A DNA stretch of 15,611 nucleotides from a bacterium (GTDB lineage: Bacteria > Patescibacteriota > Patescibacteriia > CAIQCM01): the NCBI GenBank assembly GCA_023246535.1, contig JAHFIF010000016.1, positions 1-15,611 of the forward strand. The letters are read 5' to 3'. Of this stretch, positions 9,788 through 15,611 are shown one piece after another. Each line of letters starts with the position of its first letter. Position 1 is the stretch's first letter. The notes under the pieces are model-generated. The model saw only the letters and a program-made list of their open reading frames with translations, had not been told where the DNA came from and made no database searches. The translations under genes and the position numbers were made by a program.

Positions 9788-9816
9788 ATTATACCAGAGC
9801 CGGTGCGGGTTGTCTA
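9788..9816 (-). promoter_or_regulatory. Extended -10 promoter for the surface-protein operon
   Basis: Minus-strand TAGACA (9811-9816), a 17-bp spacer and TATAAT (9788-9793) preceded by TG-N form a near-consensus sigma70-type promoter. The ATG at 9764 is 23 bases beyond the -10, giving a predicted leader of about 16 nt. The -35 lies six bases beyond the rsmA stop (9822), in the only sizeable gap on this side. The surface operon can therefore be transcribed independently of the housekeeping operon. Confidence 0.8.
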
Positions 9817-9821
9817 AACTC

Positions 9822-10688
9822 TTAGCGCATTTTTTTCCAAAGTTCGACCCATTTCCCCAGCGTCAGCGCTGCCGGACGCGCGTCGGGGTCCTCCCCTATC
9901 GCGGAAAGCGCGGCCTTGCACGCGTCGCGCCGCCCTTTCCCCAGCATGCCGCACATTTTTTTGCGGGGATCGGAGAAGAACCGCGCCGCAAAGGCGATAA
10001 TATCTTCGGCGTATTCACGATCCGTCCCCCATTTGGCGGCAAAACCTTCCTTTGAATAAGGCTTAAGGCAAATAACGGCCGATTCGACCTTGGGCGGGGG
10101 CGCAAAAGCGCCGGCCGAAACGTTGCACACCGGCGCGCAGGCGGCATAAAGATTACACATGAGCCCGAGGAGGCTGGACGGCTTGGAAATCGGTTCTTGT
10201 CGGCCCGCGGCTGATCCGCCTTGGGCGGAATTCTTGGTGGTTATTTTTTCCGCCACCTCCTTTTGCAGCATGACCACGATCCGTTCCGGCGCCGGCGGTT
10301 CGAGCAAAAATTTCTTTAGGAAAGAAGAGGTGATGTTATACGGCAAGTTGGTGACGAGCTTGTAGCCGGCCGGCTCCAAATTACAGTCGGCGATCTTGAG
10401 CTGCAGAATATCGCCTTCGATGATCGCAATCCGCGGATCGTCGCCAAAGTCCTTTTTCAATTCGCTCACAAAGAACGGATCAAGCTCGACGACCATGAGG
10501 CGCGCCGCGCGCGGCAGCAGTTCGCGGGTCATGACGCCCAAACCCGGACCGACCTCAAGAACCGTATCGCTCCCCGTCAGTTCGGCGGCGGCGACGATCT
10601 TGGCGACGATGTTCTTATCGGTCAAAAAATGCTGTCCGCGCAATTTGGACAGCTGAAACGGCGGGCGGCTGGCGCTAGAAGATGCCAT
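9822..10688 (-). CDS. rsmA: 16S rRNA (adenine1518-N6/adenine1519-N6)-dimethyltransferase RsmA
   Basis: SAM-dependent enzyme that dimethylates two adjacent adenines in the 3'-terminal hairpin of 16S rRNA during small-subunit assembly in the cytoplasm. Visible motifs are GQHFL (18-22), SAM-binding EVGPGLG (45-51), acidic VELD (67-70), GD (92-93), catalytic NLPYNI (114-119) and FAPPPKVESAV (195-205). At 288 aa it is slightly long. Residues about 153-163 (NSAQGGSAAGR) form an insertion, encoded by a palindromic repeat, where the family normally has a short loop. The start overlaps the MFS gene by 14 nt and lacks a clear Shine-Dalgarno, suggesting coupled translation. It is the last gene of the operon, and no hairpin terminator was seen after it. 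Confidence 0.97.
   Translation of the reverse strand: MASSSASRPPFQLSKLRGQHFLTDKNIVAKIVAAAELTGSDTVLEVGPGLGVMTRELLPRAARLMVVELDPFFVSELKKDFGDDPRIAIIEGDILQLKIADCNLEPAGYKLVTNLPYNITSSFLKKFLLEPPAPERIVVMLQKEVAEKITTKNSAQGGSAAGRQEPISKPSSLLGLMCNLYAACAPVCNVSAGAFAPPPKVESAVICLKPYSKEGFAAKWGTDREYAEDIIAFAARFFSDPRKKMCGMLGKGRRDACKAALSAIGEDPDARPAALTLGKWVELWKKMR
10200..10230 (+). repeat. Translated palindromic element, copy A (inside rsmA)
   Basis: 31-nt element made of an imperfect hairpin (GGCCCGCGGCT region) followed by the perfect hairpin TCCGCC-TTG-GGCGGA. It matches copy B at 11859-11889 in 27 of 31 positions on the same strand. Read on the minus strand in the rsmA frame it encodes SAQGGSAAG, versus SAKGVSASG in copy B. 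TTCTTG occurs immediately on both sides (10194-10199 and 10231-10236). No T tract follows, so it is not a normal terminator. Confidence 0.75.
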
Positions 10689-11829
10689 AAAAAAGGGTCA
10701 GGGCGGCGGCCAGAATGAAAATGGCGGCCCAATTATTGGGGAATAAAGCCAAGGCGACAAGCGTCAAGCCGGCCGTCATGATCTTGCCGACCACCAGGCT
10801 CATTTCGTACAAAAGTGAGCTTTTCATGACCGAATAGTCGCGCGCTTTGGAATTGGCGATCGTCAAAAACGGCACCTGCGAGGTCAGCCGGGAAACGCGA
10901 TACAGCGCCTGGCAAACGACAATGCCCAGCGGACTCATGCTGATGATCCTGACCACCCAGGAAAGCGCCGTCATGAGCACGCCGGCGCGCATGATCGGGT
11001 GGCGATGGTGCTTGTCGGTCATGCGGCCGACAATGATGATCGTCACGATCGCGATCACGCCGCCGATGGTGGCCACCGCGCCGACCGCGACATATGACGA
11101 CACAAAGCTTAGGAAGAAGATCGGCAAAATGAAATCGGAGATGAATTCTTCGCCGTAGCCGAAATGGGCGACGATGGATTTTCTTAATTCCGGATGCAGC
11201 AGCCGCCGATAAGAGTCGACATAATTCAAGGTGTGCGGCACGAATTTTTCCGATGTCATGAGCATGGGCACGTTGGAAAGCAGAATGACGGCGGAAACGA
11301 CCATGAAGAGCACGGCAAAACCGAATTGCTGGGCAATGAGCCCGCCGACAACCGGACCCAGCACCGCCGCGCCGACCGACATCGCGGTCAGTCCGGACAG
11401 TGTTCGCCCGCTTTCGTCGTCAGTCGAGTAATTGGCCATGATCGAGCGGGCGCCCGGCCAATAAAACATGCGAAAGGCGGCAAAAGACATGACCGCGAGC
11501 ACGGCGAAAATCTGTCCGTGCGGGACCCAGAAAAGTGAAAAATAATACAGCACCAGAAACGGCGTCGACAGCGCGATCGAATGTTCGTAGCCGCGCGAAC
11601 GGGCGAACGAAGCGCCAAGGGGGGCGACCAAAAAATAAAAGGCGTAAGCGGCCATGTAAAACATGATGATCGACGGCAGGCGCCAGCCGACGGACCACAG
11701 GTAGATCGGTTCGAAGATAGCGGCCATGCCCGCGCCAAAATCAAAGATGGCGCTGGAAACAAAAAACTCGCGCATCTGCTGGTTCATGTGCTCGGGGAAA
11801 AAACGTTTGATGCTTTCACTGATGGTCAT
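10675..11829 (-). CDS. Major facilitator superfamily transporter (384 aa)
   Basis: Polytopic inner-membrane protein with about 11-12 hydrophobic segments, roughly at residues 26-47, 52-73, 84-102, 105-123, 146-168, 170-191, 228-250, 252-269, 282-297, 300-316, 343-362 and 366-384. GRMTDKHHRHPIMRAG (268-283) after the eighth segment resembles the MFS loop motif G-x3-D-[RK]. The N-terminal half contains the conserved-looking YWPGARSIMANYSTDDESGR (123-142), also a cytoplasmic loop. The substrate cannot be deduced: efflux of a small molecule is the usual guess for this subgroup. The gene lies between tsaC and rsmA, overlaps rsmA by 14 nt and ends almost directly after the last membrane segment. 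No Shine-Dalgarno precedes its ATG. Confidence 0.88.
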   Translation of the reverse strand: MTISESIKRFFPEHMNQQMREFFVSSAIFDFGAGMAAIFEPIYLWSVGWRLPSIIMFYMAAYAFYFLVAPLGASFARSRGYEHSIALSTPFLVLYYFSLFWVPHGQIFAVLAVMSFAAFRMFYWPGARSIMANYSTDDESGRTLSGLTAMSVGAAVLGPVVGGLIAQQFGFAVLFMVVSAVILLSNVPMLMTSEKFVPHTLNYVDSYRRLLHPELRKSIVAHFGYGEEFISDFILPIFFLSFVSSYVAVGAVATIGGVIAIVTIIIVGRMTDKHHRHPIMRAGVLMTALSWVVRIISMSPLGIVVCQALYRVSRLTSQVPFLTIANSKARDYSVMKSSLLYEMSLVVGKIMTAGLTLVALALFPNNWAAIFILAAALTLFYGIF

Positions 11830-11837
11830 AGACGACG

Positions 11838-11898
11838 AATATCGAATGTTTAATGTCGTCAGCCCGAGGCTGATACGCCTTTGGCGGAAATATCGAAT
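11838..11898. repeat. 10-bp direct repeats flanking palindromic element copy B
   Basis: AATATCGAAT occurs at 11838-11847 and again at 11889-11898, offset by 51 bases (17 codons), with the palindromic element between them. This resembles a target-site duplication. Collapsing the repeats restores an open tsaC frame that ends in a TGA overlapping the MFS start codon as ATGA. Confidence 0.6.
11859..11889 (+). repeat. Translated palindromic element, copy B (3' end of tsaC)
   Basis: 31-nt element made of the perfect hairpin TCAGCC-CGA-GGCTGA followed by a second hairpin with one mismatch, TACGCC-TTT-GGCGGA. It is 27/31 identical to copy A in rsmA and has the same orientation. On the minus strand it encodes the last residues of TsaC (SAKGVSASG) and its first three plus-strand bases (TCA) provide the TGA stop codon. 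Confidence 0.75.
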
Positions 11899-12491
11899 TT
11901 TACCGGGCCTTTTCGCAATACTTCAATCTCCCCGCTTTCATCTATCCTAACAATAGTGGATGGACGGCGCCGGCGCAACGCTCCGGCGTCGATGGCGATG
12001 TCCGGTTTCGTCTTCATCTTCGCCGCTTGCTTCATAAAGGACCGCAGCGAATAACAGGCCGGCTGCCCGGAGAGATTGGCCGAGGTGGCCACGAGCGGAC
12101 GGCCCAAATATTCCGACAAAGCCCGCGCCATTTCCGAATCGGGCACGCGCACGGCGGCCGTTCCGGCGGACAGAACCTTTTTCGCGATCGCCTTTTTCGC
12201 CCCGACCACGATCGAAAACGGTCCGGGCCAATGGCGCGCGGCCAGCGGCGCGCCGGCGGCATCAAGAACAAAAAATTTTTTTGCCATTTTTAAATCGGAA
12301 ACAATGACCGGCAGCGCCTTCTGCGCCTCGCGGCCCTTGATCTGGAAAATCCTGGCGACCGCTTTGGCATTGGTCGCGTCGCACCCGAGGCCGTAGGCGG
12401 TGTCGGTGGGATAAACAACGACCGCGCCGCGCTTCAATTGCTTGGCCGTCTCTTCGAGCATTTTGGCATTCGGTTTTTTTACGATCATCAT
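11859..12491 (-). CDS. tsaC: L-threonylcarbamoyladenylate synthase (TsaC/YrdC/Sua5 family)
   Basis: Makes threonylcarbamoyl-AMP from threonine, bicarbonate and ATP, the first step of t6A37 modification of ANN-decoding tRNAs. The YrdC fold is shown by YPTDTAYGLGCD (27-38), KGR (52-54), LPVIV (60-64), HWPGPFSIV (87-95), VRVPD (114-118), LVATSANLSG (133-142) and PSTIV (177-181). The length (210 aa) fits the short TsaC form without the Sua5 C-terminal domain. Residues 202-210 derive from a palindromic repeat and probably replaced a shorter native end. The start is ATGATG, so either Met is possible. It lies 10 bases after prfB. An AAAGGA stretch more than 12 bases upstream is a poor ribosome site, so coupling to prfB is likely. 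Confidence 0.95.
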   Translation of the reverse strand: MMIVKKPNAKMLEETAKQLKRGAVVVYPTDTAYGLGCDATNAKAVARIFQIKGREAQKALPVIVSDLKMAKKFFVLDAAGAPLAARHWPGPFSIVVGAKKAIAKKVLSAGTAAVRVPDSEMARALSEYLGRPLVATSANLSGQPACYSLRSFMKQAAKMKTKPDIAIDAGALRRRRPSTIVRIDESGEIEVLRKGPVKFDISAKGVSASG

Positions 12492-12501
12492 AGCGGCGCA
12501 A

Positions 12502-13609
12502 CTATCCTTTTTTCTTCTCCCGGCTCCATTTCAAGAACGCTTCGGCGAACGGCTCAAGCTTGCCGTCCAAAACGCCGACCGTGTCGCTCGTTTCATATTC
12601 GGTGCGATGATCCTTCACCATCCGGTACGGCTGCAGCACGTAGGAGCGGATCTGGTTCCCCCATTCGGCCTCATGGTATTCGCCGCGCAGCTCGGCGCGT
12701 TCGGCCAAACGCTCTTTCTCGCGCAAAGCCGCCAGCCGGGCGCGCAGCACCTTCATCGCCGTTTCCCGGTTCTGCGACTGCGAGCGCTCGTTTTGGCAGG
12801 TCACGGTTATCCCGGTCGGAATATGAACGATGCGCACGGCCGAATAGGTCGTTTGCACGCTTTGTCCGCCGTGGCCGCTCGAAAGATAGGTGTCGATGCG
12901 AATATCCTTCGGATCGATCTGCAGGTCGGCTTCTTCCGGTGCTTCCGGCAAAACTTCGACCAGCGCAAAGGAGGTGTGTCGCATCTTCTCGGCGTCAAAA
13001 GGTGAAATGCGCACCAGCCGATGCACGCCGTGTTCGCTTTTCATGTAGCCATAAGCGTAAGGCCCCTCGATGGAAACGGTCACCGATTTGATCCCGGTCT
13101 CGTTGCCCCGGTTCTCATCGATGATCCGGGCGGTCAATCCGCGCCGCTCGGCGTAGCGCAAATACATGCGACAAAGCATTTCGGCCCAGTCCTGGGCTTC
13201 GGTGCCGCCAGTCCCGGCATGGATCGCCATGATCGCATTGGCGTGATCGTATTTTCCGGAAAGCAAAACGAAAAATTCCAACTTTTCAAAACGTTCGCGC
13301 AAGCCAATAAAGGTCTTTTGCGCCTCGGCGACCATTTCCTCATCCTTTTCTTTTTCCGCCAGCGCGGCCAGTTCGTTCAAATCCTTGGCGTCGCGATCAA
13401 GCGCGTCCCATTCCAAAAGTTCGGCGCGCAGCTCCCCGGCGCGTTTCGAGGTAGCGGTCGCCGCGCTCGTATTTTTCCAAAAATCCGCGTCGGACATTTC
13501 CACTTCAATGGCGGAAAGTTCCGACCGCTTTTTTTCGTGGTCAAAGCAACCCCCTCGTATCCGCGATCCGGGCGAGGAGGCCTTGCAGGTCTTTAAAAAT
13601 ATCGCTCAT
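12502..13609 (-). CDS. prfB: Peptide chain release factor 2, expressed by programmed +1 frameshift (368 aa)
   Basis: RF2 recognises UGA and UAA in the ribosomal A site and hydrolyses peptidyl-tRNA. The first frame starts at ATG 13609 and encodes 22 residues (MSDIFKDLQGLLARIADTRGLL) up to TGA at 13541-13543. A +1 shift on CTT-T continues with DHEKKRSELSAIEVEMSDADFW and gives 368 aa, close to the 365 aa of E. coli RF2. In full-length numbering the stop-recognition tripeptide SPF is at 202-204 and the catalytic GGQ at 247-249. GTGGTEAQDW is also typical. A GTG-started 333-aa reading (from 13503) would lack the N-terminal helix and is not the real start. Only one base separates the ATG from the stop of the upstream membrane-protein gene. 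Confidence 0.97.
13541..13555 (-). promoter_or_regulatory. prfB programmed +1 frameshift site
   Basis: Minus-strand AGGGGG (13550-13555), the 3-nt spacer TTG, CTT, then in-frame TGA followed by C. This has the same arrangement as the E. coli prfB site AGGGGGTATCTTTGAC. The internal Shine-Dalgarno-like run and slow UGA decoding promote slippage on CTT, so RF2 autoregulates its own level: low RF2 means more frameshifting. Confidence 0.95.
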
Positions 13610-13610
13610 A

Positions 13611-13928
13611 TTATAATTTGATCATCTTCGCGTAACGGCCGAGGAGCGGCAATTCCCAGCGTTTCCCCAAACAAGCCTGCACAAAACCGATGACCGCCGC
13701 CACAATGAGCGCGACAAACCCGGCATAGGCGACGATCGCGACAATGGGGACGTTACTCAAGATCCATAGTGCAAACCAGGCCAGAAAAACGATCAGCCCC
13801 TGCTTGCCGTGAAATTCTACATAAGTATCATCGCGGCCAATGAGGAGCGGCACTAAAAAAAGCGGCGGGAAAGGCACGTAGGCGATGGCCGAAAGAATCC
13901 GCTCTTTTTTGGTGATATTCGTTTCCAT
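13611..13928 (-). CDS. Small DUF4870/Tic20-like membrane protein (105 aa)
   Basis: Three hydrophobic segments (about residues 12-30, 43-60 and 62-86) surround the motif DDTYVEFHGKQGLIVF, characteristic of DUF4870/Tic20-like small membrane proteins. Their function is not established. I chose the Met at 13928 (METNITKKER...) over an in-frame Met at 13982. The longer form would overlap the preceding prepilin stop and add a non-family N-terminus encoded by the likely promoter. No Shine-Dalgarno precedes 13928, but a -10 lies 7 bases upstream, so the message may be leaderless. It is the first gene of the operon and stops one base before prfB. Confidence 0.8.
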   Translation of the reverse strand: METNITKKERILSAIAYVPFPPLFLVPLLIGRDDTYVEFHGKQGLIVFLAWFALWILSNVPIVAIVAYAGFVALIVAAVIGFVQACLGKRWELPLLGRYAKMIKL

Positions 13929-13935
13929 GAATTCG

Positions 13936-13963
13936 AGTATAGCATTGATCGCCCGACCGACAA
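13936..13963 (-). promoter_or_regulatory. Promoter of the membrane protein-prfB-tsaC-MFS-rsmA operon
   Basis: Minus-strand TATACT (13936-13941) is preceded by TG-N, giving an extended -10. TTGTCG lies 16 bp further upstream (13958-13963). The ATG at 13928 starts 7 bases beyond the -10, about where transcription should begin, so the transcript is probably leaderless or nearly so. Confidence 0.6.
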
Positions 13964-13978
13964 AATTTCGCCCAACCG

Positions 13979-14794
13979 TCATTTTTTCGCCAAGTACCGG
14001 TCGCGCTCGGCCAAATACATCTTCTCGATGTTCGCGGCAATGATGGCGCTGCCATAAAGGCGGACCTGGTCGATCGATCCGGTCATGTCATAGGCCGTAT
14101 ACCCGGTTCCCATCGCGCCGATATAGCTGTCCGCCGACGCCGGCGAACCGACGCCGAGCGCGGTGGTGCGAGTGACATCCAGTTTTCCATTAACGTATAT
14201 CGCCATTTTATTTCCGTCATATGAAAAAGCGATAAACGACCAAACCGGATTGTTCGACACGATTGAGTTTCCCCAAAGCTGCGCCGCGCCGCCGTTCCAG
14301 ATCGTCGCCAAAACTTTGTTGGCTGCCAGCCGCAGATCAATGCCGTTGTACGCGCCGCAGCAATCCCGGGCATTGCTATAAATATACGCATACGAACCGG
14401 AAAAATCGCCCGGCTTGACCCAGGCGGTGATCGTGAAGACCGGAGGATTAAGCACCCCGTCGCTGCCCAGCGACACGTAGCTGCCGGTGGCAAAATTTAG
14501 GGCCTTGCCGCTCATGCCGGCCGTCCACGTCGCTCCGGCGATAGCGCCGTCGCGGCGATTTCCGGAAGTGTCTTTTGCCGCCGTCCCGCTGCCTTCGTCA
14601 AAAAGCCACTCGCCGATGAGCTGATCGCCGGACGAACGGTAGATGCTGGCGTCAAACGACTGGCTGGCGGCAAATTTAGCTTTGTCGCTGCTGCCCTTCA
14701 TGTTCACCATCGCGATCGTCGACAAAATGCCGATGATGGAAATAACCGTCAGGAGTTCGATCAACGTAAAAGCTTTTTTATGGCGCTTGATCAT
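13979..14794 (-). CDS. Type IV prepilin-like protein with LamG/concanavalin A-like domain (271 aa)
   Basis: Residues 1-30 are a class III/type IV prepilin signal: basic MIKRHKKA, cleavage expected between A8 and F9, then FTLIELLTVISIIGILSTIA with the conserved Glu at mature position 5. It would be processed by a prepilin peptidase and inserted into a pilus-like fibre or the membrane. Residues about 58-250 form a LamG-like beta-sandwich: GEWLFDEGSGTAAKDTSG, FTITAWVKPGDFSG, WSFIAFSYDGNKMAIYVNGK and GSIDQVRLYGSAI are typical. Adjacent cysteines C145-C146 (ARDCCG) may form an unusual disulfide or metal site. The C-terminus is basic (AERDRYLAKK). A closely similar paralog lies immediately upstream. 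The likely job is surface or pilus-borne binding of glycans or hosts, by inference from LamG. It ends with TGA. Confidence 0.9.
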   Translation of the reverse strand: MIKRHKKAFTLIELLTVISIIGILSTIAMVNMKGSSDKAKFAASQSFDASIYRSSGDQLIGEWLFDEGSGTAAKDTSGNRRDGAIAGATWTAGMSGKALNFATGSYVSLGSDGVLNPPVFTITAWVKPGDFSGSYAYIYSNARDCCGAYNGIDLRLAANKVLATIWNGGAAQLWGNSIVSNNPVWSFIAFSYDGNKMAIYVNGKLDVTRTTALGVGSPASADSYIGAMGTGYTAYDMTGSIDQVRLYGSAIIAANIEKMYLAERDRYLAKK

Positions 14795-14800
14795 GGCGTC

Positions 14801-14830
14801 ATTCTACAATTTTTAAAAATATCTTGCGAA
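14801..14830 (-). promoter_or_regulatory. Candidate promoter of the first prepilin-LamG gene
   Basis: Minus-strand TAGAAT (14801-14806), with TTCGCA 18 bp upstream (14825-14830). The ATG at 14794 starts six bases beyond the -10, with no Shine-Dalgarno in between, so a leaderless transcript is predicted. The region is AT-rich, so a chance match is possible. Confidence 0.45.
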
Positions 14831-14866
14831 TTAAAAACTTTTTAGAAAAACCGTTCGCGGCCCGAT

Positions 14867-15611
14867 TTATTTTTTTGCCAAGTAGCGGTCGCGCTCGGCC
14901 AAATACATCTTCTCGATGTTCGCGGCAATGATGGCGCTGCTGTACATCCGGACCTGATCAAGCGAACCGATGATCCCCAACCCCGGGATGGCGCCCATTG
15001 AACCGATGTAGGCATTATAGCTCGCCGGCTGGCCCACCCCCATGTTCGTCGTGAGCGTGTTGTCCAAATGGCCGTTGATGTACAAAGCCGACTTGTTGCC
15101 GTCATAAGAAAAAGCAACAAAGACCCACGGCGAATTGCTGGGAATGACCGCGACGGAACCGAGCTGTTTCACGCCTCCGGGCCAGCCGCCGGCCACGTTC
15201 CAAATGTCGCCGCCCAAATGATTATAGGCGAAATAAAAATTTATTCCGCTGTATGACCCGCAGCAATCGCGCGCGTTACTGTAAATGTAATTGTACGGCC
15301 CGGAAATGTCGCCCGGCTTGACCCACGCCGTGATCGTAAAATTTGGCGAATTGAACTGCGCGTCGTTCCCGAGCGAAACATATCCCGTCTGCACAAAACT
15401 GAGGGCGCTGCCGTTGATGCCGGCGACCCATGACGCGTTCGTAATATTCCCGTCGTGCTTGTTCCCCGACGTGTCTTTGGCCACCGTGCCGCTACCTTCG
15501 TTAAAGAGCCATTCGCCGACGAGCTGATCGCCGGAAGAGCGATAAACATTGGCTTCGAACGCTTGCCCCGCCGCAATCTTCGCCTTGTCGTTGCTGCTTT
15601 TCATGCTGGAG
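14867..15611 (-). CDS. Prepilin-LamG paralog, N-terminus outside the window (partial)
   Basis: The open frame runs through the right edge. The residues just inside the edge, SSMKSSNDKAKIAAGQAF, align with VNMKGSSDKAKFAASQSF of the neighbouring prepilin (residues 30-47), so about 30 N-terminal residues with the prepilin signal should lie beyond the window. The Met at 15604 is therefore internal. The LamG-like core is clear: GEWLFNEGSGTVAKDTSGNK, FTITAWVKPGDISG, WVFVAFSYDGNKSALYINGH and GSLDQVRMYSSAI. The ARDCCG adjacent cysteines are conserved. The C-terminal 33 residues are nearly identical to the paralog, and the last 60-odd nucleotides differ at one position. The gene stops 72 bases before the paralog's start; no strong terminator was seen between them. 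Confidence 0.88.
   Translation of the reverse strand, partial: SSMKSSNDKAKIAAGQAFEANVYRSSGDQLVGEWLFNEGSGTVAKDTSGNKHDGNITNASWVAGINGSALSFVQTGYVSLGNDAQFNSPNFTITAWVKPGDISGPYNYIYSNARDCCGSYSGINFYFAYNHLGGDIWNVAGGWPGGVKQLGSVAVIPSNSPWVFVAFSYDGNKSALYINGHLDNTLTTNMGVGQPASYNAYIGSMGAIPGLGIIGSLDQVRMYSSAIIAANIEKMYLAERDRYLAKK

Noticed and set aside
10215..10229. TCCGCC-TTG-GGCGGA hairpin as an intragenic terminator
   Set aside because: Neither strand has a T tract directly after it, and it belongs to a translated repeat found twice.
11831..11860. GACGAC...GTCGTC inverted repeat as an operator
   Set aside because: The 6-bp arms are separated by 18 bases inside the insertion scar. This is more simply explained by chance or the element's arrival.
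12502..13503. prfB starting at GTG 13503 (333 aa)
   Set aside because: The frameshift site and upstream 22-codon frame restore the normal RF2 N-terminus and length.
11859..13543. Alternative genetic code (UGA as Gly)
   Set aside because: An RF2 gene with intact SPF and GGQ is present, and UGA ends tsaC and the 271-aa prepilin gene.
13929..13982. 18-residue longer start for the DUF4870-like protein
   Set aside because: It would begin in the last codons of the prepilin gene, contains the likely promoter and adds a sequence not typical of the family.
14807..14866. Terminator between the two prepilin genes
   Set aside because: On the minus strand only a 3-bp CCG-CGAA-CGG stem precedes a T run. 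This is too weak to call.

Overview
The window looks like a fragment of a Patescibacteria/CPR-type bacterial genome. This is inferred from four things: small tightly packed genes, an enormous cysteine-rich secreted protein of a kind I associate with that group, type IV prepilins fused to LamG-like domains, and scarce Shine-Dalgarno sites. UGA works as a stop here: a release factor 2 gene is present and two CDSs end in TGA. The UGA-to-glycine code of Gracilibacteria/Absconditabacteria is therefore excluded. All complete genes lie on the minus strand. Only the 3' end of one gene enters on the plus strand at the left edge. No stretch longer than 300 bases lacks a gene, and I saw no tRNA, rRNA, CRISPR array or transposase.

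Layout, left to right: (i) 1-93, tail of a plus-strand CDS, followed by a rho-independent terminator (124-157) and then a bidirectional terminator hairpin (193-230). (ii) 243-9764, a two-gene surface operon transcribed leftward from a good extended -10 promoter at about 9788-9816. It encodes a 221-aa membrane-anchored protein with thrombospondin-type-3 calcium-binding motifs, then a 2947-aa secreted Cys-rich protein. (iii) 9822-13928, a housekeeping operon in the order DUF4870-like membrane protein, prfB, tsaC, MFS transporter, rsmA. (iv) 13979-15611, two tandem paralogous type IV prepilin/LamG proteins, the second cut by the window edge.

The housekeeping operon holds three translation genes: RF2 (termination), TsaC (t6A tRNA modification) and RsmA (16S rRNA dimethylation). 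prfB carries a textbook programmed +1 frameshift, so the real protein is 368 aa and starts at 13609, not at the GTG at 13503. The surface genes probably build the cell exterior: calcium-binding and disulfide-rich envelope protein(s), plus pilin-like fibres with lectin-like heads.

The most unusual signal is a 31-nt double-hairpin element present twice (10200-10230 and 11859-11889, 27/31 identical). Both copies are translated in the same frame, one inside RsmA and one forming the last residues and stop codon of TsaC. At the tsaC-MFS junction, 10-bp direct repeats allow reconstruction of an ancestral ATGA stop/start overlap that the insertion appears to have destroyed. This resembles the Rickettsia palindromic element concept but in a different lineage.
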